Shown here piece after piece: positions 21,193 to 27,666 of a DNA stretch of 27,666 nt. Source of the DNA: Mageeibacillus sp. UBA5439. GTDB lineage: Bacteria; Bacillota; Clostridia; Saccharofermentanales; DTU023. The notes under the pieces are model-generated. The model searched no databases, was not told the DNA's origin, and was given only the letters and a program-made list of their open reading frames with translations. The DNA is taken from the NCBI GenBank assembly GCA_002427505.1, contig DIRJ01000037.1:77083-104748 (forward strand), given 5' to 3'. The translations under genes and the position numbers were made by a program. The stretch's first letter is position 1, and each line of letters begins with the position of its first letter.

Positions 21193-23436
21193 ATGAGCAA
21201 ATCATTAGTAATAGTAGAATCGCCAGCGAAAGCAAAAACTATTGGACGTTATTTGGGTGAGGACTATATCCTGCGCTCTTCGGTCGGACATATTCGCGAC
21301 CTGCCTTCAGGGACGATCGGTGTTAATGTCAAAGATAATTTCAAGCCGCTCTACGTAACTATGCCCGGCAAAGAGAAAATTGTGCGCGATCTCAAATCTC
21401 AGGCTGAGAAAGCAGACAGAGTCCTTCTGGCAACTGACCCTGACCGTGAAGGAGAAGCGATTGCCCGCCATTTAGCATATATATTGAATCTTAACCCGGC
21501 TGACAGCATCCGTATTTCATTCAATGAAATTACTGCCGGTACAGTCAGAAAGGCTGTGCAGGAACCTCGTCCCATTGATATGGATTTGGTTAATGCCCAG
21601 CAGGCCCGGCGGGTTCTTGACCGTTTGGTCGGCTATGAGCTGAGCCCTCTGCTGTGGCAGAAAATACGGAAAGGACTTTCCGCCGGACGGGTGCAGTCGG
21701 TGGCGACACGTCTGATTGTCCTGCGCGAACGCGAAATTGAAGCATTTGTACCCGAAGAGTACTGGTTACTTTCAGCCTATCTGCGTCGGGAAGCCAGAGA
21801 AAAAGAATTTTTCTCCCGTTATCATGGTGAAATGGCAGAGGGGAAAGTAAAAGCACACCGTCCCGGATCCCACGAAGAAGTGTCTGACTTAATTAAAGAT
21901 ATCAAGTCTCACGATTTTATCGTTGATGATGTTAAAAAGGGAAGCCGCCAACGCAAACCATATGCTCCCTATACAACCAGTACCCTGCAGCAGGATGCCT
22001 CGCGTGTCCTGGGCTTCACTGCCAAACGCACCATGCGGGCGGCGCAACAACTGTATGAAGGCGTGGAGCTGGGTGCGAGTGGCCAGACCTCTCTTGTCAC
22101 CTATATAAGAACAGACTCTGTCCGCGTATCCCAAGCTTCTGTCGAAGCAGCCCGCGAATATATAAGAATAAAACATGGTGCAGATTACCTGCCGGACAAA
22201 GTTCCTTTTTATAAAAATAAAAAGGCTGCACAGGACGCGCATGAAGCTATTCGTCCCTCACATTTTGATCAGGCACCGGAAGACTTGCAGGATTACCTGA
22301 CACGCGACCAGTTTAAACTTTACGAACTTATTTGGAACCGTTTTATTTCTTCTCAGATGAAGGCGGCCAGCTATGCTACTTTGAGAGTGGATATACTAGC
22401 CGGAACCCATCTGTTCCGCAGTAATGGTGAAAGCCTTTTATTCCCGGGCTGGCTCCAGCAGATGGGACTGCTGGATTTACCGTCACAGGTCCAGAAAGAT
22501 GCTGATGACATTGTTTCTATGGATATGCCTGAGCTGAAAAAGGGCATGAAGCTAATCCTGGACCGTCTCGAGCCGGAACAAAAGTTCACCCAGCCCCCGG
22601 GACGTTATACTGAAGCTTCTTTGATTAAAGAAATGGAAAATCTTGGTATTGGTCGTCCTTCAACTTATGCGCCGACACTTTCCACTGTTCAGGACCGCCA
22701 ATATGTAGAACGTGACGGCAGAAGCCTGTTCCCGACCGATCTGGGAATTTTAGTTACTGAACTCCTGGAGGAAAATTTCCGCAATATTGTGGATACTGAC
22801 TTTACTGCTCAAATGGAAGAACGGCTGGACGATGTTGAGGAAGGCAAGGAAGACTGGGTCAAGGTTCTGGCGGACTTTTACGGACCCTTTCATGAGCAGA
22901 TTGAGACAGCTAAGACTTCAGTTGAGAAAATTGAGATCCCGGATGAGCCGACCGGGCGCAAATGTCCCGAATGCCAGACAGGTGAGTTAGTCATCCGTAT
23001 GGGACGTTACGGTAAATTTATCGCCTGTGATCGCTATCCTGAATGCAAATATACTGAAACTATTTTTGAAGAGGCACCGGCCAAGTGCCCCCTTTGCGGC
23101 TCACAGGTTGTATACCGCAAAAGCAAACGTGGCCGTATCTTTTATACCTGCGATAAATCTAAGGACAAGGATTGCAAATTTATCGATTGGAATCTGCCTC
23201 TGGATGGCAAGAACTGCTCTGAATGCGGCAGCTACATGGTAGAGCGTAATTATCGCGGCAGAAAGAGCGAGATGTGTTCTAATAAAGATTGCCCCAGCAG
23301 AAAAAAAACGGCCAGGAAGACTGCGAAAGGCAAAAAAGAAACAGATAAAGCTGCAGAGACTGCTGCTAAGCCCGGCACAGGCAAAAAGAAGAAAGCAACT
23401 GCTGGCACAAAGGATGCCGGCGAGGATCAAGAGTGA
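21193..23436 (+). CDS. topA: DNA topoisomerase I (type IA)
   Basis: Relaxes negative supercoils through a transient 5'-phosphotyrosine link. 747 residues from ATG 21193. The Toprim domain has LVIVESPAKAKTIGRYLG and LLATDPDREGEAIARHLA. The core has NAQQARRVLDRLVGYELSP and the active-site Tyr304 in TYIRTDSVRVS; IGRPSTYAPTL follows. Three C-terminal four-cysteine zinc ribbons (starting CPECQTGEL, CPLCGSQVV and CSECGSYMV) precede a ~45-residue Lys/Ala-rich tail that likely binds DNA. A GTG at 21178 would add five residues, but MSKSLVIVESPAKAKTI is the normal family start and GGAAAG lies upstream, so ATG is chosen. The stop overlaps the next gene's GTG by four bases. Confidence 0.97.
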   Translation: MSKSLVIVESPAKAKTIGRYLGEDYILRSSVGHIRDLPSGTIGVNVKDNFKPLYVTMPGKEKIVRDLKSQAEKADRVLLATDPDREGEAIARHLAYILNLNPADSIRISFNEITAGTVRKAVQEPRPIDMDLVNAQQARRVLDRLVGYELSPLLWQKIRKGLSAGRVQSVATRLIVLREREIEAFVPEEYWLLSAYLRREAREKEFFSRYHGEMAEGKVKAHRPGSHEEVSDLIKDIKSHDFIVDDVKKGSRQRKPYAPYTTSTLQQDASRVLGFTAKRTMRAAQQLYEGVELGASGQTSLVTYIRTDSVRVSQASVEAAREYIRIKHGADYLPDKVPFYKNKKAAQDAHEAIRPSHFDQAPEDLQDYLTRDQFKLYELIWNRFISSQMKAASYATLRVDILAGTHLFRSNGESLLFPGWLQQMGLLDLPSQVQKDADDIVSMDMPELKKGMKLILDRLEPEQKFTQPPGRYTEASLIKEMENLGIGRPSTYAPTLSTVQDRQYVERDGRSLFPTDLGILVTELLEENFRNIVDTDFTAQMEERLDDVEEGKEDWVKVLADFYGPFHEQIETAKTSVEKIEIPDEPTGRKCPECQTGELVIRMGRYGKFIACDRYPECKYTETIFEEAPAKCPLCGSQVVYRKSKRGRIFYTCDKSKDKDCKFIDWNLPLDGKNCSECGSYMVERNYRGRKSEMCSNKDCPSRKKTARKTAKGKKETDKAAETAAKPGTGKKKKATAGTKDAGEDQE

Positions 23437-25868
23437 TAGATGTTCGAGTTATCGGAGCCGGCCTGGCCGGCAGTGAAGCTGCTCTGCAACTTGTGAAATT
23501 TGGATTTAATGTTGAATTAATTGACATGAAGCCTGAGCGTAAAAGTCCGGCTCACAGCATGGATAATCTGGCAGAACTCGTTTGCTCCAACTCATTAAAA
23601 TCTGATCTGGATACAACTGCCTCGGGACTTTTAAAACTGGAGCTGAGAGAACTGGGCTCCGAACTGCTGCGGGCTGCAGACTCAGTACGGGTGCCGGCTG
23701 GCAGCGCACTGGCTGTGGACAGGGAACTATTTGCCGGCAAAGTTACAGAACTGATCAGGAAGAATCCCCTGATCAATTTTCGTAGTGAAGAAATAAAGGA
23801 ACTGCCCCAAGACGGTATTGTGACGATTATAGCAACCGGCCCCCTGACTACCGATTCACTCTATAAGGACATAGAGAAATTTAGTGGTGAGAACAATCTT
23901 CATTTTTTTGATGCTATCGCACCGATCGTAGACGCAGACACACTCGATTCTGATCATTATTATCGTGCTGCCCGCTATGGTAAGGGTGGTGACGACTATA
24001 TTAACTGCCCCCTGAATAAAGAAGAATACCTGAGATTTCGCGCAGCGCTGATTGAAGCGGAATGTGCCCCGGTCAAGGATTTTGATGAAGTCCTTTTTGC
24101 CGACTGCCAGCCGATCGAAGTACTGGCCCGGCGCGGTGAGGATACTATGCGCTTCGGACCACTCCGTCCTAAAGGATTAGCGGATCCGACAAGTGGAGTA
24201 ACGCCATATGCGGTGCTGCAGCTGCGGCAGGAAAATGTTGAAGGAAGCATGTATTCTCTGGTTGGCTGCCAGACGCGATTGACCTATAGAGAGCAAAAGC
24301 GTGTGTTTACACTGATTCCGGCCTTACAAGAAGCCGGGTTTTTACGCTATGGGGTTATGCATCGAAATGCCTATATCAAGGCGCCGGCCGTCTTAAATCC
24401 CGGATTTTCCACAAAAAAGAACCCCAGACTTTTTTTTGCCGGACAAATTTCCGGTGTGGAAGGCTATGTTGAATCAATTGCTGCAGGCCTTATGGCTGCG
24501 CATCAGGCCGCGGCTGAAATCCTGGGCTGTGACCCGGAACAGAAACGGCTCCTCTTACCGGCCTCTGACACCGTCAGCGGTGCCCTGGCCCGCTATATTG
24601 TTCATACCGATACTAAGAATTTTCAGCCCATGAATGCAAACTTTGGCCTGTTGCCTCTTCCGTCAGGTCTGCGTCTGAACAAAGGTGAGCGCGGAGCCTA
24701 CCGGCGTGATCGCTCGCTTGAGTCTCTTGCAGCTACGGTCCAGGCTGTCCTTAATCTATCCGAGAACGGAAGATTCTGCCGCACAACTTCAGCCTATAAT
24801 TACGATTTGCCGGCAGAACTGATAGCCGAAGAACCATGCAAGCAGAGAGACCACTGCCGACTGCTGGTTTTTCCCCGGGGAGAGGAAATCAGCCATACTC
24901 ATTTTTATGACCTGCCCCGCTTTTTGCAGGCGGGTGATCTTTTGGTCATGAATGACAGCAGAGTTCTTCCGGCCAGACTTTTTGGGACAAGGGCTGCCAC
25001 CGGTGCACACATTGAATGCCTTTTAATCAGACAAACGGACAGTGCAGGACCGACCTGGGATGTTTTGGCAAAACCGGCCAGACGCTGCCAGCTGGGCGAC
25101 CGCCTTGTTTTTAGCGAGGGTGAGCTGGAAGCGGAAGTGATCAAAACTATGCCTGACGGTGGCAGGAGGCTGCGCTTTACCTGCTCTGAGCCCTTTGACC
25201 TGCTTGTGGACAGATTAGGTGTAGTACCATTGCCGCCCTATATTCACAAGGACCTGAAAGATCCTGAGCGCTATCAGACTGTCTATGCGAAATGCAGAGG
25301 CTCTGTAGCTGCACCAACTGCAGGCTTGCACTTTAGCTCTGAGCTTATGGACGAGCTGAGGGCCAGGGGTGTTGAAATTGCTTATTTAACCCTGCATGTA
25401 GGCATCGGCACTTTCAGACCGGTGAAAGTTGATTCTATTAATGAGCATCAGATGCACTCGGAGCAATATTTCTTCTCCCAGCAAACGGCTGACGCGATTC
25501 TGGCGGCCAAAAAGAGAGGCAGCCGAGTCATAGCAGTAGGCACAACTTCCTTGCGTGTACTTGAAGCAGTAGCTCTCAATCAGTCGTATCCTGCTAAAGA
25601 AAACTTACAGGCAGAATTTGGCGAAACAGATATATTTATATATCCCGGCTATTATTTCCGCTTAATTGATGGTCTGATTACAAACTTCCATTTACCTGAA
25701 TCAACCTTGCTTATGCTGGTATCAGCACTGATGGGCAGGGAAGAGATGCTGGCGGTTTATCAGGAGGCTATAGCGCTGGATTATCGCTTCTTCAGCTTTG
25801 GTGATGCTATGTTACTATTGCCGCAGGGGCTGCCGCCGGAATCAGACAAAACAAGTGAGGACAAGTAA
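23433..25868 (+). CDS. TrmFO-QueA fusion: tRNA m5U54 methyltransferase joined to epoxyqueuosine synthase
   Basis: One uninterrupted 811-residue frame holds two normally separate tRNA-modifying enzymes. Residues 1 to ~445 are TrmFO, the folate- and FAD-dependent methyltransferase that makes 5-methyluridine at position 54. It has FAD motif GAGLAG (8-13), Cys51 in ELVCSNSLKSD and Cys225 in DCQPIE (both key in TrmFO), and FFAGQISGVEGYVES and NFGLLP near its end. Residues ~452-811 are QueA, which transfers the ribosyl part of SAM to preQ1 at position 34. It begins at YNYDLPAELIAEEP, then RLLVFPRGE, LVMNDSRVLPARLFG, APTAGLHF, VGIGTFRPVK, VGTTSLRVLE and TNFHLPESTLLMLV. No stop, and no ATG/GTG/TTG suited to a separate queA, lies at the junction (~24740-24800). 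The start is GTG 23433, coupled to topA; tgt follows after six bases. Confidence 0.9.
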   Translation: MIDVRVIGAGLAGSEAALQLVKFGFNVELIDMKPERKSPAHSMDNLAELVCSNSLKSDLDTTASGLLKLELRELGSELLRAADSVRVPAGSALAVDRELFAGKVTELIRKNPLINFRSEEIKELPQDGIVTIIATGPLTTDSLYKDIEKFSGENNLHFFDAIAPIVDADTLDSDHYYRAARYGKGGDDYINCPLNKEEYLRFRAALIEAECAPVKDFDEVLFADCQPIEVLARRGEDTMRFGPLRPKGLADPTSGVTPYAVLQLRQENVEGSMYSLVGCQTRLTYREQKRVFTLIPALQEAGFLRYGVMHRNAYIKAPAVLNPGFSTKKNPRLFFAGQISGVEGYVESIAAGLMAAHQAAAEILGCDPEQKRLLLPASDTVSGALARYIVHTDTKNFQPMNANFGLLPLPSGLRLNKGERGAYRRDRSLESLAATVQAVLNLSENGRFCRTTSAYNYDLPAELIAEEPCKQRDHCRLLVFPRGEEISHTHFYDLPRFLQAGDLLVMNDSRVLPARLFGTRAATGAHIECLLIRQTDSAGPTWDVLAKPARRCQLGDRLVFSEGELEAEVIKTMPDGGRRLRFTCSEPFDLLVDRLGVVPLPPYIHKDLKDPERYQTVYAKCRGSVAAPTAGLHFSSELMDELRARGVEIAYLTLHVGIGTFRPVKVDSINEHQMHSEQYFFSQQTADAILAAKKRGSRVIAVGTTSLRVLEAVALNQSYPAKENLQAEFGETDIFIYPGYYFRLIDGLITNFHLPESTLLMLVSALMGREEMLAVYQEAIALDYRFFSFGDAMLLLPQGLPPESDKTSEDK

Positions 25869-25874
25869 ATTAGT

Positions 25875-27008
25875 ATGTCAGCAGTTACCTATGAACTTAT
25901 ACACGAATGCCGTCAAAGCGGTGCGCGCTATGGACGCGTAAGAACAGAACATGGCAGTTTTGAAACACCGGCTTTTATGCCGGTGGGAACACAGGCGACG
26001 GTCAAGGCGATGACTCCGGATGAACTGCAGGAGATCGATGCGAAGATAATTCTGGGCAACACCTATCATCTGTGGATGCGCCCCGGCATGGAAGTAATTG
26101 CAGCCGCCGGAGGCTTACATTCTTTCATGAACTGGCAAGGTCCGATACTGACAGACAGCGGTGGATTTCAGGTTTTTTCCCTGGCCAGACCAAAAGATAT
26201 CAGCGAAGAAGGTGTCAGCTTTTCATCGCATATAGATGGTTCCCGCCATTTCCTGACGCCGGAACTATCTATTGGAATTCAAAAAACTTTAGGCTCCGAT
26301 ATAATGATGCAGCTGGACGAGTGCACACCCTGGCCGGCAAGCTATGACTATGCCAAAAATTCATTGGAGCGTACGACCAGATGGCTGGAACGGGCAATCG
26401 ATGTTTGGGACCATCCGGAAAAACAGGCCTTGTTTGGCATCGTACAGGGAGGCATGTACCCTGACTTACGGCAACAAAGTGCACGGGAAATTACTTCCTT
26501 TGATTTGCCGGGTTTCGGTGTGGGTGGTTTATCAGTGGGTGAACCTTTGGAAACAATGCTGGAGATGCTTGATGTGATCAAGGACATCATGCCGCGCGAA
26601 AAACCGCGTTATCTGATGGGCGTAGGAACACCGGTCTACATGGTAGAATCAGTTCTGCGCGGGATAGACATGTTTGACTGCGTTTATCCCACCAGAGTCG
26701 GGCGCAACGGAACTGCCATTACCAGCAAAGGTCGGGTAGTTATACGAAATGCTGTCTACGCCAAAGATTTTTCACCGATTGATCCGGATTGCAACTGCTA
26801 TGTTTGTAAGAATTATACACGCGCATATCTGCGCCATCTGATTAAAGCTAATGAAATTCTGGGCATGCGTCTCTTATCCTGGCATAACCTATATTACCTG
26901 ATTGATTTGATGAAGCAGGCCCGCGAAGCTATTCAAGCTGATAAATATCTCGATTTTGTAAAAGAATTTTATTATAAAGGGGGATTTGTGGTAAACTCTA
27001 GCAAGTAA
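25875..27008 (+). CDS. tgt: tRNA-guanine transglycosylase
   Basis: Exchanges guanine 34 for preQ1 in GUN-anticodon tRNAs, the step before QueA in queuosine synthesis. 377 residues, usual length. Landmarks: TPAFMPVGTQATVKAMTP, GNTYHLWMRPG, LTDSGGFQVFSL with Asp94, QLDECTPWPA, FGIVQGG, GFGVGGLSVGE, and MFDCVYPTRVGRNGTA with the nucleophile Asp268. The zinc site is CNCYVC plus the following histidine in RHLIKANEILG. ATG 25875 sits six bases after the TrmFO-QueA stop; the nearest ribosome-binding-like GAGG is 14 bases away, so translation may depend on coupling. Substrate and product enzymes of one pathway are thus neighbours. Confidence 0.97.
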   Translation: MSAVTYELIHECRQSGARYGRVRTEHGSFETPAFMPVGTQATVKAMTPDELQEIDAKIILGNTYHLWMRPGMEVIAAAGGLHSFMNWQGPILTDSGGFQVFSLARPKDISEEGVSFSSHIDGSRHFLTPELSIGIQKTLGSDIMMQLDECTPWPASYDYAKNSLERTTRWLERAIDVWDHPEKQALFGIVQGGMYPDLRQQSAREITSFDLPGFGVGGLSVGEPLETMLEMLDVIKDIMPREKPRYLMGVGTPVYMVESVLRGIDMFDCVYPTRVGRNGTAITSKGRVVIRNAVYAKDFSPIDPDCNCYVCKNYTRAYLRHLIKANEILGMRLLSWHNLYYLIDLMKQAREAIQADKYLDFVKEFYYKGGFVVNSSK

Positions 27009-27082
27009 GGAAAAACATCACTTGTCTTACAAATAAATAATTGTAAATTAGCTTAATGCTAAAACTATCACGGAGGACAATA

Positions 27083-27460
27083 ATGAATCTATTCTATACG
27101 TTAATTCCCGCTTACCTGATGTCCGCGGCAGGTACCGGTACAGGAGAAGAAGCTGGTGGCGGCCTGCAGAGCATGCTGACGATGTTGTTGCCCTTTGCCT
27201 TAATTATCGCTTTCATGTATTTTTTCTCAATTCGGCCACAGAAGAAAAAGGAAAAAGAACTGAAGGCCAAATTAGATGCAATGCGCCCGGGCGACAATGT
27301 CATGACTATTGGCGGCATTGTTGGACGGGTAGCAAATATTACAGGCGACGAAGTTACCATCTACACAAGTGTTGCTAACACAATGATGACATTTAAGAAA
27401 AATGCTATTAGCACTGTACTTTCTCCGGCTTCTACTGTTGACGAAGAAGGCACAGACTAA
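27083..27460 (+). CDS. yajC: Preprotein translocase subunit YajC
   Basis: Small membrane protein that associates with SecDF and helps Sec-dependent export. 125 residues. A membrane helix at about residues 36-52 (LLPFALIIAFMYFFSI) is followed by the family signature RPQKKKEKELKA and then a small cytoplasmic domain RPGDNVMTIGGIVGRVANI. A longer frame starting at 27056 exists, but ATG 27083 has CGGAGGAC six bases upstream and gives the normal N terminus. It follows tgt by 74 bases. In many Clostridia tgt and yajC lead into the SCIFF genes and secDF, which matches what follows here. Confidence 0.93.
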   Translation: MNLFYTLIPAYLMSAAGTGTGEEAGGGLQSMLTMLLPFALIIAFMYFFSIRPQKKKEKELKAKLDAMRPGDNVMTIGGIVGRVANITGDEVTIYTSVANTMMTFKKNAISTVLSPASTVDEEGTD

Positions 27461-27498
27461 AACAAAAATCTATATTTTCCTCAGAAAGGGGTTATATT

Positions 27499-27654
27499 GT
27501 GAAGTACATCAAAACAATTATTAATCCGACAATTAGAGCCGGTGAGGGCAGCTCAGCCTGCTCTGAATGCCAGACATCCTGCCAGTCAGCCTGCAAGACA
27601 AGCTGCACTGTAGCAAATCAGCCTTGTGAACGAGAACAGGAGGATCGTGATTGA
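27499..27654 (+). CDS. scfA: SCIFF (six cysteines in forty-five) ranthipeptide precursor
   Basis: A 51-residue peptide found by reading the plus strand after yajC. It starts GTG 27499, with AAAGGGG eight bases upstream. The leader MKYIKTIINPTIRAG is followed by a core with exactly six cysteines at 21, 24, 28, 32, 36 and 43. The segment CQTSCQSACKTSCTVANQ (24-41) is close to the hallmark of the SCIFF family, a ribosomally made peptide in which a radical-SAM enzyme (ScfB) builds Cys-Thr thioether links. Thr26, Thr34 and Thr37 are candidate partners. The location between yajC and a radical-SAM gene is the usual one in Clostridia. It has a short acidic tail, EREQEDRD, after the last cysteine. Its 3' end overlaps the scfB start by eight bases. 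Biological role of SCIFF peptides is still unclear. Confidence 0.93.
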   Translation: MKYIKTIINPTIRAGEGSSACSECQTSCQSACKTSCTVANQPCEREQEDRD

Positions 27655-27666
27655 TCCACAGTTTTA
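27647..27666 (+). CDS. scfB: Start of SCIFF radical-SAM maturase (truncated by window end)
   Basis: GTG 27647 is preceded by a strong AGGAGG and opens a frame reading MIDPQF to the end of the window. ScfB proteins commonly begin MIHQ or similar, and the gene normally follows the SCIFF precursor directly. Only six codons are visible, so this rests on the ribosome binding site, the overlap with scfA and known gene order. Confidence 0.6.

Noticed and set aside
27048..27062. TTAGC-TTAAT-GCTAA hairpin between tgt and yajC
   Set aside because: Five AT-rich base pairs and no T-run; too weak to call a terminator or riboregulator.

Overview
The window looks like chromosomal core DNA from a low-to-mid GC member of the Clostridia (Firmicutes). 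The evidence is the gene order yifB-dprA-topA-trmFO, the block queA-tgt-yajC followed by a SCIFF peptide gene, a Spo0A C-terminal-type DNA-binding protein, strong AGGAGG ribosome binding sites and sigma-A-like promoters. The exact lineage cannot be named from sequence alone. No rRNA, tRNA, CRISPR array, prophage or insertion sequence was seen, and no stretch longer than about 270 bases lacks a gene.

Layout. 1-5741 (+): the 3' end of valS, then fba (class II aldolase), ligA (NAD-dependent DNA ligase), a small two-helix membrane protein and a Spo0A-C-like regulator, closed by a two-way terminator shared with hup (HU, minus strand, 5828-6103). 6374-11529 (+): an envelope block with a CapD/FlaA1-type nucleotide-sugar dehydratase, an FHA domain fused to a SEDS (RodA/FtsW) glycan polymerase, and a class B penicillin-binding protein translationally coupled to it. 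11541-13622 (-): an MBOAT acyltransferase and a short DHHW-like membrane protein. 13780-17028 (+): polA and coaE. 17045-18136 (-): ychF, with a perfect 18-bp palindrome just downstream of its likely -10. 18351-27666 (+): yifB/comM, dprA, topA, a single ORF that joins TrmFO to QueA, tgt, yajC, and then the SCIFF precursor gene scfA with the first codons of its radical-SAM maturase scfB running off the end.

How they fit together. The right-hand third combines DNA processing (YifB, DprA, TopA) with tRNA modification: TrmFO makes m5U54, while Tgt and QueA carry out two steps of queuosine synthesis. It then passes to the Sec accessory protein YajC and a ribosomal peptide system. The middle block is a cell-envelope module: a sugar-nucleotide enzyme, a SEDS/PBP polymerase-transpeptidase pair, and a divergent or convergent O-acylation pair.

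The points most worth a second look are the TrmFO-QueA fusion, the unannotated SCIFF gene at the right edge, the FHA-SEDS fusion with a degenerate phosphothreonine pocket, the receiver-less Spo0A-like protein, the truncated DHHW partner of the MBOAT protein, and the ychF palindrome.
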